Positions 35,390 to 47,027 of a stretch of DNA of 64,000 bases are shown here, in pieces. The stretch's first letter is position 1; each line of letters begins with the position of its first letter. A program made the translations under genes and the position numbers. This stretch comes from Caprella mutica (Eukaryota > Arthropoda > Malacostraca > Amphipoda > Caprellidae), in NCBI GenBank assembly GCA_947561585.1, contig CANNZV010001066.1, forward strand, positions 62,001 through 126,000, read 5' to 3'. A model generated the notes under the pieces. That model did not search any database and had not been told where the DNA came from. It saw only the letters and a list, made by a program, of their open reading frames with translations.

Positions 35390-35640
35390 TTTTCTCCTGA
35401 TGAAGCCCATTTCAATATCCATGATGGAGTAAACACTCACAGTTGTCGTTACTGGTGCACTGCTAACCCTCACTGGACAGCAAGAAGCCACTTCATTGAA
35501 CTCGAACAACCACATAGGCAACCATATCTGATGGGACAATTTTTGGCCCTATTCCCAGTTAAAATTCGGTGCAGGATAGGGGCAGCGGGTTGGGCGCGCA
35601 GGGCCGGCATCACGGCAGGCAGAAGGCCGCGATAGGGCCG
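35390..35640 (+). pseudogene. Mariner-type transposase relic, central part
   Basis: The frame from 35390 reads FSPDEAHFNIHDGVNTHSCR then YWCTANPHW. The DEAHF followed by VN-x-x-x-C-R-x-W and NPH pattern is that of the catalytic core around the first aspartate in insect mariner/Tc3-like transposases. A shifted frame near 35540 gives SDGTIFGP, resembling the family's IIGP motif. The frame then runs into a GC-rich insert. No intact protein. Confidence 0.6.
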
Positions 35641-35800
35641 CGACAGAGAATTTTTGTCCGCTTTTGGGGACCTCATTCTACGTCCCCTCACTGCACTGAA
35701 CTACACTGAGGCGCTACCCTAAACTGCAGACACGCGCGTCCTAACTACTAATGCGCGACCGCGTAGCGTCCGTGGCCACGCGTGAAACACTAGAGAAAAA
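35570..35800. other. GC-rich island inside the mariner-like element
   Basis: In a window of about 70% A+T, this 230-base stretch is rich in GCGC, GGCCG and CGCG (for example GGGTTGGGCGCGCAGGGCCG). A 73-codon minus-strand frame covers part of it but resembles nothing I know. It interrupts the transposase relic, so it is probably another insertion, but I could not find matching ends. Confidence 0.5.
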
Positions 35801-35801
35801 A

Positions 35802-35959
35802 TACCCTCATGGCAGATATTGACTGCGTCAATACTGCGCTGAATATGAACGCACATATTCAAACTATAAAATATGACGCGTTTAACGCATATATACTTCA
35901 TATTATGAATGTGACGTTATTCGGCAGCAATATTCCAGTCAGTATCTACCATGAGGGTA
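35802..35959. mobile_element. 158-bp MITE with 24-bp inverted ends
   Basis: The left end, TACCCTCATGGCAGATATTG then ACTG, and the right end, CAGT then CAGTATCTACCATGAGGGTA, are inverted repeats with two mismatches. Both tips abut A-rich sequence (AAAAA), so a target duplication cannot be defined with confidence. No coding content. Confidence 0.75.
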
Positions 35960-36338
35960 AAAAATGATCATGTCTAAATAGCTAGTTGAATTAATGTGAT
36001 TGACGTTTCAAGTTAGGGAAAAATTTATTTAGTAGGGGTTAAATGTCTATTTCAGAAAAAAGGCCATTATCATTTAGCTACATCAAAAGGAAATTAAATA
36101 GAAGGGACTGGAAGAATCAGTCAGAAATAAAAGTGGCTCTATAAACAATGTCACCTGCCACCCGTCAGTGACAATACTAATGAATGGAAAAAAAGCTTCT
36201 CGGTGAATGGGTTTAAATGATCTCTATTTGCTCCAGTATGACTTTTGGCTTGCTTTTTCTATTTTAACTGACTCATAAAAAATTGTCTCTATGTAAGATA
36301 AATCCTCTCTTCATTTGTCAAGAACTTTAAGACAGTGA

Positions 36339-36620
36339 GTGAATGAAAAGTTTCCAAATAGCTGGATTAGCAGAGGTTCAGATATCGACATAGACGTTAA
36401 GTATCCACTAAGATCACCTGATCTTACATCATGTGATTCCTATCTGTGTGGTTCATAAAAAAAATTAGTTTATCGCAATCAACCCAGGAATATCAATGAG
36501 TTTGAGAACAAAATCTGCCAGGTATATGCATGATTTACCATGGGAATGATGAATAAACCTAAGGTTATTTTCCATACTCATATAAATTCAGTCTTACAAA
36601 ACAATGGCCACCACACTGAA
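36339..36620 (+). pseudogene. Mariner-type transposase relic, C-terminal part
   Basis: The frame from 36339 reads VNEKFPNSWISRGSDIDIDV then KYPLRSPDLTSCDSYLCGS, a stop, then KKLVYRNQPRNINEFENKI. This matches the order FPxRWIGRGGPxxWPPRSPDLTPxDFFLWG then VYxNKPRTIxEL in insect mariner-type transposases, including the last catalytic aspartate in LTSCD. Further on, NNGHHTEI resembles the NGGHxEH C-terminus. Several stops and frame changes: dead. Confidence 0.7.
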
Positions 36621-36764
36621 ATATATTGTATAAAAGGTTGAATACAAACTAAACAAATAAATTCTTGAGATTCTTCTTAAACAAACTGAATTAAAATCGA
36701 ACCAATATTAAGGAAGTTATTAATATGCTAAGAATGTGGAACAATATTGATGTTGCACTCTAGA

Positions 36765-37074
36765 ACTGATGATATACTTTAAGACCCACAAGAACTCGAT
36801 CTTATGAGGTACTGCAAAGTTTGACTTTGAGAGCCTGGAATGTTTGGATTCACTCCTCAAAGTTTGCTCGACTTCCTGAATTCTCACGGATAGAATAGAT
36901 GTTGAGATACGAACATTGACAATTTGACCTATTGATTCACAAATGGGATTTCTGAGAAACCTGGTTAGTCCATAAAAGATTTTATGTAGATCTTCGTATG
37001 ATCTTGAATAGAACCATTATATGTTTAGAACAATTCAAAATTAGGTTCACTTTTTAATGGGTCACCCTGTATAG
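36765..37074. other. Sequence ending in a second mariner-type terminus
   Basis: No ORF. At 37063-37074, CACCCTGTATAG is the exact reverse complement of CTATACAGGGTG at 34749-34760. Either an outer, related mariner-like element encloses the one ending at 36764, or this is a separate solo end. Another mariner-like tip, GACACCCTG, occurs near 37378. Confidence 0.4.
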
Positions 37075-39125
37075 TAACTGACATACAATAACACACAATC
37101 ACATTAATATATTGATAATATAATGTTGAATAATGAGTATAATGAATATCTATGAACATTTCAAAGAATCTAAATGACCTCTCTTGTCCACAAGAACACA
37201 GACATTATCATTTCAGATGCATTCAAATATTTCTCATTCCTACTTCGAATAACGGTTATGTCCTTCGGTTGAACTAAAATATCGCCAGTAAAATTAAGTT
37301 AAAAGCATCATTAGTGAAATATTTTCTCTCATGTTTTGTATCGGGCATACAACAATGGAGTAATGAATAAAAATATTGAGACACCCTGCTTATATTTCAT
37401 ACTTCATCAGCCAGTGTTACATTAATTGAATTAATTTTATATATTTGTTTCATATAGTTTTACTGTTACAAATATAGACAGACCTTTTACAATTATAATT
37501 AGGTTCCCAGACGACGATGATTTATTAAAGGATTTCCTTAACTGGATTAGCGAGGAAAGACTCATAATTTGACAGGAAAAGATGAGAGTTCTGTGTTGCT
37601 AATTAAAAATTACTTTGGTCTTTGTTCCCCTAACGATACATTAATTGAATGGAGATATTTTATATGCTGTTAATTTATTGTTTGTTCATTTATATGAAGC
37701 GAATACAAAATATAGTTCATCAGCTTTATTCTGAACGATTAAATAACAGAGGTTTTCTTTAACCTATTGGGAATTTTGAATTGAATTTAAGTGAAGTGTG
37801 ATATCTAATTTAAATGTTTTATCTTGTTAGTTAATAAAATATCAACTTCGTGTATTCTAATATAGATTCTTTCTTCGAGTCTGGATCATGCTCGCATAAT
37901 TGGACATAAGAAATAAGAAATCATATTTTCAGTTATAAACTCATTAAACCTTCTTCTTGTCTTCATCTGAAATAAAAATATGAAGTGCGTATTTCAACCA
38001 AAATTAAATTGAATATTCTACAATTATATCATTTTGATATCAATCTCTGCATCACTACAAGTACTGAAGAGATTTTCTATTCTATTTTTATCGGGTTTTG
38101 TAGCAACTATTTCACTGCGAGTAGAATTATTTTTCTGATGTATAACAAATTATAAGCAATTATAGGTAACGTAATATGAAAAACTAAAAAACCTCTCAAT
38201 AAATATTATCTTCCCTTGAAAATGAGGTGACATTATATATTTAGCAGGTACTGCACCTGAATTAAACATTGTTGATGTTTGTGCCCATCGAATAAAGGCG
38301 GTACATGAAGATTTTATTGCATTTTCAAATATTCTCAGTAATCGTCAAAACAACTCTCTGAACGATGGACTCCTCATATATTCTGCAAGGTCAACGCGTC
38401 CCCTGTTTTGATGTTTCGAACACTATTAAGACTTCCACTGAACTTTTACTTTAGTGGAGACATATTAGAGAAAAACATTTATATGAAATAAGGCTTTAGT
38501 AATTTAATTATGATTAGTTACGTAGTTTTTTTGTTAGATAATCCGGTACTAGTTTGATGAAAAATAGGGTTTGAAACAGAGTACTTATTTTTTTATGTTT
38601 GACTCAGATCTCATAGAGCAACAAATGATGTATAAAAAAGGAGAATCATTTATTGGAATGAAAGAATCATAAAATATAGTTTGAATAAAATATAATTGTC
38701 AATAAGTTTGTAAATGGAATCAATTTAACTAAGAATATAATACTGTATAATATTTTCATCTACATGATAATTATTAAAATATAGAAAATAAATTTATTTG
38801 AAAAGCGCCATCTAGTGACAAGTAGATGAAGCTTTTGCGAGTATTAGTTTCCTTCCTGCTACACACGGTGAACACAAAAAGATTTACCCATAAATTAGAA
38901 TTATTATTAAACAATTGCTTTGTTGTGTGCCTCTAATTTTTCAAGTTTTTATTCACCATATATCGCTTGTTTGCAACAACAACGTCATAAACACAAAAAC
39001 ATGTATTTTAGAGTTATCAATATAGACAAATAAATCATAAAATGCTGATCATTTTGGTAAAAATTCATCAGTGTAATTCAAAAATATACCGCTAGAAAGC
39101 TAAATGTCCTAACGATATACAGTAC
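37075..39125. other. AT-rich stretch without a recognisable gene
   Basis: Nothing assignable. A GC-richer motif, AAAGCGCCATCTAGTGACAA, at about 38804 stands alone and I see no partner for it. Confidence 0.4.
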
Positions 39126-39189
39126 TAAAATGCCTCTCCTGAAAAATAGCTTTTATGAAGTTATGACACTGTTCTCGCAAACAAGCGAA

Positions 39190-39525
39190 TTATCCATGCT
39201 GATGAGGAAGAGCATGACCAGATAATTAATTGCAATCAAGATTGCAGGCAAAAGCACCAATGATATCATCAAAAAGTCTAAGGTGAGTCTCAAACCTGTT
39301 ATAACATAATCAGTCAGTCACTACAAACTTCAAAAGGATGCAAAGACGACTTCTAGGACATCGATCTAGTTCTGACATTAATCATATAGACTTCGCAATC
39401 TATGGTCCATCTTGGAAAGTGAAGCTACAACTCGTTCTTACCCCAAAACAGACTCTTTAATTGAAAACGGAAATTCGTTCTTCTTGGGTAAGATGGAGTA
39501 TGTAAAACTGCGGAATTCTTGCGCT
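39190..39525 (+). pseudogene. Second mariner-like transposase relic, internally deleted
   Basis: Near 39232-39290 the plus strand reads AIKIAGKSTNDIIKKSKVS, resembling the first helix-turn-helix of mariner transposases. Some 80 bases later, from about 39358, it reads TSSSDINHIDFAIYGPSWKVKL, matching SPDLNPLDFxIWxxLExKV around the last catalytic aspartate, and then LKTEIRSSWVRW, resembling the LKxAIRREW segment. The central catalytic region is absent. A possible right end, GGTCATCCAGTATA, is near 39688; I could not find the matching left end. Confidence 0.55.
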
Positions 39526-39699
39526 TCAATAATAACGCGTTCTAATAGAAAAGGTCGACTATTTTTAAATTTGATAATACTTTGGTTCTGAATATACAAT
39601 ATTCTAAAAAATTACATCAAAATTTTTCCATATTTTCCATCTAGTTATGTTTAAATTCAAATTTTTCTACTGATAAATCATTTTTGGTCATCCAGTATA

Positions 39700-41130
39700 A
39701 CTAGTTTATAATGTAAAATATTCTCGCTTCATTTCTTATAATAAACAGAAAGCAATACTATAAATTAATAATTTCATACTGTTAGTTGTTCAAAATTGTA
39801 TCACAATTTCTTGCTTTCAGATGCTTGAAGTTCTTCTTGGACAAAAATCCTCTTCAATCTTCATTTGTTACAAAAGATGATGTATGTCATAATATCTCTA
39901 AAATAAATCACTCCCTCATCCATCATTTGTAAATAAATTTTCCAATTTTGTCGAATCATATTTAATATTTTAAAGTTATCAATTCGTAGACAAAAGAACA
40001 GGAAACAAGTTCAGTGAGGCTCGCAAATGAAATTGTTAACACTCTGATAATTTACCACAGAGAATTTAATATACTAATTATAAATGAGCTATTGTTAAAT
40101 ACTATTCATTATGAATTTTCATCATCTATTCATTTATTTTTGAATTATAATATTTTTGTATATTCTTCCTAACATATTGATGGTTCATCTGCATTCACGA
40201 ATACCAATGTCGAATATATAGGACAGTAATAAATCTGAACGATTTATTAGTAAAGGACTATAGGTGGTAGATCTATCCTTTACTCATTAATTGGGACAAA
40301 TGAAAATTTTAAAATATTTTGATAGATGCTGTACCCATGAAGACAAAATAAATCTCTAATAATGTTCGATAAATTCTTTACCCATTAACAGGAATTATAA
40401 TTCTAAAAATATATTACATAGATCCTTAACTTATTTGTCCTTCAAATCCTCAATACCGATCGTTATTAATTCTTTTGCTATAATCAATATCTTTTTGTGC
40501 CTCCTCATCTTCCGAAATCTCTTGAGACATCAGTCTTTTGTCATCCAGTCGCTAATGGCGAGGTAAATAATGAATCAAATATTGGAGAGACATTCTCACT
40601 CATCAATTGATTGATGGTGAGTTTTTCTCTCCTGATTGGTTATTCAGAACAAATATTCAATGGTGAGCTTTGAATACCTTTAGAACATTAAACAACATCA
40701 ACAGAGGGATAATGAGGAAGATAAACTATGTTAAATTTCACTCCAATAACTTTTGTTCAATCAGAACACTTCGTCTTGTGTCTATAAATCTTAAGAATTA
40801 AATTTGAAAAGGTAGATATAATGTGTACAGGTGTCATATTTCACTTTTTTTCCATGATTTATATATATTACAATTTATATAGAATGATGAGTAATGTTTT
40901 AACAGAGCTTAATTTTCGCTGTGATTTCAGCTACGCGTGTAGACACACTAATCTTCGAGAACATATTTTAAGTATAAAATAGTAATGTTTAGATCACATA
41001 TGGTACAATGGTTGTAACGTGTCATATTCAGGTTCCTCGTAGTAGGTATTTCTGACCATGATTCAGTTTTGTGTATACTGGAAATTAACTATAGTAATGG
41101 AAAGTCCCCCCCCCCCTGTTAATTAATCAT
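39700..41130. other. Gene-free stretch with one long imperfect palindrome
   Basis: At 40570-40665 an imperfect palindrome is centred on CATCAATTGATTGATG: GGAGAGA (40584-40590) with TCTCTCC (40626-40632), CTCAC with GTGAG, and outer AATATT-type arms. It could be a small MITE or a structured site. No gene; 41106-41116 is a C run. Confidence 0.4.
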
Positions 41131-41312
41131 GATTAGTGTTGTGACAATATGCTTTTAAAATAATAGATCATTAAAATGTCACATACGAAACGAAATTAAA
41201 TGGTATCGAATACTATATACCGCTGGTTTCAACGATTCAATACTGTTTAGTTCTCTCAGTCTAATATTTCCGGGATCTATGATTTTACAAACATATTGTC
41301 ACAACACTAATC
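41131..41312. mobile_element. 182-bp MITE with 21-bp perfect inverted ends
   Basis: GATTAGTGTTGTGACAATAT plus G (41131-41151) is perfectly complementary to 41292-41312. CATGAT occurs on both flanks but not directly at the tips, so the target duplication and superfamily are undecided. The core has no ORF. Confidence 0.8.
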
Positions 41313-41668
41313 AGTATTCATGATCAAGTGGTCATGCATGGCAGGATGAATGTAAAATCATTGATTATTTTTGTGCCTGAATTTTTAAGAGGCTATTGGA
41401 TTAAAAACTGGAATGGAAAAGTGAATAAGAAAAGTGAATGGTTGCTGTATAGGCATGATTATGAAAAGTGTTGCCCTATGTATAAGAAAAAAACTTTCTT
41501 AACCGTGAGGGTGAGACAATTGCAAATGGAATTGATTTTAAGCATACATTTTATAAGAGAAGAAAACAAGGAGTTTTTTTTTAATTCATTAATAAAAAGA
41601 ATTATTATATACATTTTTATTGCTTTTAATATCATTATATATAGGGTAATACTCCTACGAAGAATATG

Positions 41669-41840
41669 GATATTGGAGTACCTCTGGGAACAGATATCTC
41701 TCCCCATATTTTATTTACATTGTATATATATGATAGACATAATTGATATGATAGGCTTTTCTTTATTTATTTAGATGATTTATGTATTTATGTTAAGCAT
41801 CTGCTTAGAGGATCTCTTTTATATGGAAGTTAGTTTTAGG
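41669..41840 (+). pseudogene. Non-LTR reverse transcriptase relic
   Basis: The frame from 41669 reads DIGVPLGTDISPHILFTLYI then YD, a short decayed gap with a stop, and YLDDLCIYVK. GVPxGTxxSPxLFxxYxxD and (Y/F)xDDxxIY are neighbouring motifs in the palm of non-LTR retrotransposon reverse transcriptases (GVPQGSxLSPLLF and FADD in active elements). Spacing is shorter than usual, so about ten residues are lost. The overlapping 148-codon frame at 41328-41774 is in another register and is probably incidental. I could not locate the endonuclease. Confidence 0.5.
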
Positions 41841-44800
41841 CTATCTATACTCTAGTCTATAGGATAGGAGAGTACTTGGATGAAAGCTAATACATTGTCA
41901 TTGTACGTTAAAAAGACCTTTCACTTATTGTGTTCAACTAAATTTGATTGGTGATTTGGTAAATCATGTAACAAATATATAATTTTAGAGATTGCAATAA
42001 TTTAAACTTTAGAGTTTCAATATACTTATAGGTCCCCTCCAATCTATTTTTTTTTTATTACACTATTCACTAAAACTAAGGTTACTGGTTTTAAAACTAA
42101 AAACAAACAAGAGCTAAAGGAGTTTTACTGTAGCGATATCTGGAAAAGTATTTAAAACTTGAAATATAGGAAACTATTAATTGTAATAATTTTTTGATAT
42201 AGTTTGTCACATACTAAAGTCAACACTTTAAAAATGTACCAATATATAGAGTCGCTGCGTTCGTTCGAATTAGGTGAGAATAAATTGTTTAATAATAATT
42301 ACTACTTGTTTTTATAAATTGTTGAGTATAGTTTTAATGCCATCTCTTTGTGGTAGTTATATAGGACATAAGCTTATTAGGCTCAAATAGGATTAGGATA
42401 TAGGATTTGTGCGTTCAGTTCACTCTATTGTGAACTCTAAAATGATTATCCTGTCCATATCTACAGGCTTGAAAACTAAGTTCTATCTTGAACTCTCTTT
42501 GTATCAATTTCGAATCCCTTCAATCTTCTCATTGCTTTGTCTGAAAATTATTTTGGATAGTCCAGATCTGACTTTTTCCTTTAAATAATTTTATACTTTC
42601 ATTCAAAGTTAGCTATAATAGTTAAGGTAAGAATATACTGCATTCATTATACAAATACAAAAGTACTAATGTAAAAGGATCACGGCCCTTTAAGCTGGAG
42701 GCTTCTAGGGCAACTTATATAATTAAAAAAGAGAGAATGATTTACTAAGTTTACCATGGAATGACAAAACTACACACAGTTAAAATGTCGCAAATCAATT
42801 GTATTACAGGAATTGAAAAGTTACCATTAACAACATGCAAGCATTTCATAGATCGATATACCTCTTAAATTTACAAAGAAATTAATTTTTTTGCATCGCT
42901 ATGTCAATCATTTCAGAACTGTCTGGACTGTCTGAAATATTATCCACATCTGTGAGGCAGATCTCCTTTATCAAGTAATAACAAGATTATCTATAAGTCT
43001 AGTATTGAAAGATGAATATCTGAATTTGCATTAAATGCACTGGGAAAAACTTATCTATTCTAAAATCCGCATGAGAGTAATATCGTAAATTGTTAATTGC
43101 ACGTAGAGTCGTATATACTTATTCTGTGACAAAAATATATTATTCGTTATAAAGTTGTGTGCACAATTCCAGCACTTAATAATATATTGTATATGAATGC
43201 ATTATACAGATTAATCATAACATATGGTGGTAGGAAATTCTATATTTTGTTCGAATCATAAGTTTTAAGTACCAGGAACTCTGTGCTTTCCGTGTGGGAT
43301 AAGGTGACATTCCCAATTGTTTAACTATTTATAAAAGGTGTTGTTAGATGGTATAATTATTTTATTTCTGAATAAAAAATAATGAATTCATTTTTATCTT
43401 CATCTATTTATTTTTATTTTATTCACACACAACCTATATAAACATTATTTTATTCCCCGTTCACCTCGTTACTAACATTCATAGGTTCATGTGAGTTGAA
43501 ATTGTAGGAAATTGTACAGGTCGTCTGCAAATAAGTTGAACTGAAAATTGCTTAAATCAGGAAATCATTTATTAAAACCAAGAAAAGGAATTTCTGAAGA
43601 ACCATAACCGATTCCTCGGTAACTTCATTGCCTTAATTCATATGTAGTTGAATTTCCATCATTCACATTGACATAGTGAATATGATTAGTCACAAATGAC
43701 TTTCCTCAGTGTACCAGCTGCCACATGATCCACCAGAGGCCGGAATTGCACTACCAGAGATTACAATATTCTTCCTTCGTTCAGATGACTCAATTTCGTC
43801 CATTCGATATTCAATGTATACTATTTTCGTTTTTAATAATTTATTATCTATTCTTATTCCTAGATTTTCATCTCCTTAACCTCGATCGATTCGATCTCGC
43901 GAGCACTCAATCAATAACTTGTCAGAGAGCATCCTGAATATCCGCTTGCTTTCCCCAAACAACCAAATAGTATCTATGCTTTCACCAGAGAAGTCATCAT
44001 TCACCATGATATCGGTCTTATTGTTTAATTTAGGCAAACTAGGCGTATTTGTGTTTTTCGTTAGACCGCGTGTGTGAGCATCGTATCAACAAATCAAACA
44101 ATAACACGTATATAGTGACACTTAACTGACTACCAGACGATAATGGATAGCTAGACTTCACTGACTAACTGACAGTGACATGACACTTCACTGACGATAA
44201 TAGATAGACACAGGCTAGGCTAAAACAGTAACTGCAAAGCATTAACAGATATGAAATCTAGCGACAAAAACTCGTTAGTTGAATATCAAGGCTCCAGCTT
44301 TTTTTGTATTATGTAGTTTTAAAGTAAATTTAGTGCATCTGCTTGCAATTACCATTCTACAATGTTGAGTTATTCCTCCAATTAATTCAAGAATTCAAAC
44401 TACAAATGCCTTTACCTCCATCAATTACAACAAAACGCATTACCTAAGAATAGAAATTGAACATAGAATTTGATACTATAGTTAAATAAAAAAGCAGGTG
44501 AAGAATATAATCCATAAGTACGCTAAATAATTATTGTTTCAGTGAATTTACTCAGAATATTTACCAGAATAAATATTCTCATTCACTCATTCTTATTTTT
44601 ATATTTCATTACATCTATTTATAAGCTGCAGACTACAATTAGCTTTTTTGCAAACGGAATATCATTATTCACTTAGTATAATTCACTCATGACTATCGGA
44701 ACTAATTAAGAGTTATACTTTTTAACTTGCTGCATTGAATCTTTCATTTGAAGTATAAATGTGAATATTTTCATCAATCTTGAGTTTTCAATCCTGTTTT

Positions 44801-45039
44801 TCAAAGTAGCTGTACTGATGGAAGTGTGCTTATCATTATTTCCTGATGAACTATTGTGCTGATGTTAATGCCTTATTCCTATAGGGGTAATGACTACCCA
44901 GCGAGAAAATCATGGTGTGGCCATAGAAGTGTAACCTATATTCTGCATGTAAGAAAATAATTTTTTTGTGTGTGTTCTGATAGTTTGGCATCACGGATAT
45001 GAAATAAAGAACATCTAAAATAATTATTCATTATTTTTT
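41841..45039. other. AT-rich stretch without a supportable gene
   Basis: The first kilobase may be more of the decayed LINE, but I cannot show it. A 70-codon frame at 43725-43937 has no recognisable domain. Around 44115-44215, GACACTTAACTGACT-like and CACTTCACTGACGATAATAG-like phrases recur as a weak local repeat. Confidence 0.35.
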
Positions 45040-45088
45040 CATATATGATCGAAAATGTGAAACCGATCGATAATTCGTAACTTACCCT
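45040..45088 (-). repeat. Arm of the palindromic MITE family
   Basis: ATATATGATCGAAAATGTGA then AACCGATCGATAATTCGTAACTTACCC is the reverse complement of the family arm and close to its apparent consensus. No second arm is evident. Confidence 0.6.
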
Positions 45089-45514
45089 AAATGTGAATTG
45101 GAAAGTATGACAATACTTTATGTTTCCCTAATGCCTGCACATCATAGAAAAAATATATTTTTATTATAGTTTTATATTAAGTTAATAGATTATAAGATAC
45201 AAATACAGAACAGATGAGCATATTAATTAATTACCATTAATCTTTAACTATAATTATTACTATCAGTTTTTATAAAAAAAATTATTCAGAATAATGACAA
45301 TTCAGAAACGTGATTATCTGAGTATATTATTTCTAATATAAGGACATCATTATACAACAGCTGTACAAGAAATAATTCACATTTTGAGGATAAATTTTCA
45401 ATTCCTACAAGGGTACTCTAGTAATGAATTGAATTATTTAGTAAACCACAGAATGAGAAATATATGAACATCGGAAATAACAATTAAATTTAAATAATAG
45501 AAAGTTAAATTCCT

Positions 45515-45580
45515 TAATAGAGACAGGATTCGAACCTAGTCCTTATATACTAACCATGACACTTCCATTACCGAAGAAGC
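45515..45580 (-). repeat. tRNA-like 3' half, possible SINE or tRNA relic
   Basis: On the minus strand, GGTTCGAATCC (45526-45536) is an exact RNA polymerase III B-box as found in the tRNA T-arm. ATGGTTAGTATATAAGGA lies upstream and could be a decayed A-box, but the spacing to the B-box is too short for a normal tRNA, and the T-stem is imperfect. No acceptor stem can be drawn. A tRNA-derived SINE fragment is the likeliest reading. Confidence 0.35.
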
Positions 45581-45588
45581 ATTCAGTT

Positions 45589-46717
45589 AGCTATTTCTCA
45601 TCTTTCTAATAAGTTATTTCTCACTGTTCAGATCTCCTTATTTCTTTCTCTATCAATATAGTCCTAAATTCTTCGATATTTTGATTTATTACCCCATTAA
45701 ACTATATCACTCTGGAGAAGGCATCTGATCTATCAATCTATAGTGATCTATAGTGATCTATAGTTATACTGTTTGACGGAATATATTATTATTTCTATGA
45801 TATCAAGATATTTATTAGGATATCTACATTGATTTTCTAAGGTTTGAAAGAAATAGTATGTAAAAAAGTGAAGTAAAAATTTTAGGTTTTAAAGTAATAT
45901 TCATAGTTTACAACATTGCTCCTAACAATGATTAAAGACCTTTCTATTCGAATGCTTGGAACGTGAAAACACCTTTAACGATGATAATTTAATACCCTTC
46001 TTGATAATATTTTATAGCATTGTAATGTAAGGTAAGGAATAAAAAGTCAATCCCCGGAGATAGAAGACGTGAGTAACAAAAAAACACATAAAAAATATTC
46101 ATTTACTTCTAAACAATATTCCCATGAAGTGTAGTGAAAAATATCACCATCAATATTGTATATTTTTAAAACTCTATTAAATATAATTGTGAATAAATTT
46201 AATCATTTAATTTGATTGGTTCGGAACTAATATATACCACTTTATGATAATATACCTTCGATACCTGACATGTATTATTAATTCTTTATATATGATTGCT
46301 CGAATATTATTAATTAATTAAGCATGTGGTTGTATATTTGTCTCTCAATAGATTTGAGAATTTCACAGAGAAACCATTTATGGACATTCTGAAGAAATGT
46401 TAGTAATTCACTGTTCAATAAATATTATACAATTATACGTAAATGGTAGTGTATTTATCATTATACATTTATAATATATCAATGATACTATGGAAACTAA
46501 CAATCGTCCATCAAATGTAGATAATATTTTTTTCTAACTCTAATTCTCCTTTATATACAACATTTTAAACTGAATAAACTAAAATAGAATTCATTTTTGA
46601 AATCACTTAATAGATAGATAGACAAATTCCTCTATGATTAGGTTAATGTGACGGACAGACAGATGGTAAGAAAAAGGTATTTTGAAATGTCCTTTTATCA
46701 ACAGTAAATACAAATCA
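45589..46717. other. AT-rich stretch without a recognisable gene
   Basis: Only a tiny tandem repeat, GATCTATAGT three to four times at about 45735-45765, was noticed. Confidence 0.4.
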
Positions 46718-47027
46718 TTAACTCCTTCAGGCCCAGACTTTTGAGCGAAAAATATGCCCTATGTTCCCAAATGTTTTTGACTATACCTAATCATTTATGT
46801 AGGTGGTGCAAAATTTGAGCTGCCGAGCAACACACACAGACTTGATTATTAAAAGGTAGTATACTTTCTGCACCCATTGACCATTAAACGTAACACTTTC
46901 GGTGGTATGAAAAATGTACTATCACACTTGAAAACGTTTTAAAAGTGGTACGTTTCTGTACCACCTTGCAACAAACATAATTATCTGTGTGGTATGAAAT
47001 GTGTTACACCAGACTTGAAAGAGTTAA
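46718..47027. mobile_element. TTAA-flanked MITE (310 bp)
   Basis: The left end TTAACTCCTTCAGGCCCAGA and the right end TCTGGTGTAACAC complement (plus strand CCAGACTTGAAAGAGTTAA) form an imperfect inverted pair, both starting at TTAA (46718-46721, 47024-47027). A second internal pair involving GTGGTA and TACCAC motifs is visible around 46910-46970. No ORF. The target suggests the piggyBac superfamily, like the element at 3278-4154, but the end sequences differ, so they are different families. Confidence 0.6.

Larger units (their letters stand above)
34752..36764 (+). mobile_element. Decayed mariner-like element with nested insertions
   Basis: The left end is TACAGGGTGTTACATCG after TA. The left arm (to about 34828) and the right arm (36686-36764, reverse complement) align over about 75 bases, sharing TTAATAACTTCCT and ATTTTAATTC. 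Between them are transposase pieces in the expected order on the plus strand (35390-35640, 36339-36620). The N-terminal DNA-binding half is missing. Two nested elements (34864-35374, 35802-35959) and a GC-rich insert interrupt it. The right tip has decayed to CACTCTAGA. Confidence 0.7.

Noticed and set aside
41328..41774. The longest frame outside repeats (148 codons) as a real gene
   Set aside because: The reverse-transcriptase motifs at 41669-41810 lie in a different frame, and the lysine-, isoleucine- and tyrosine-rich content is typical of AT-rich random sequence.
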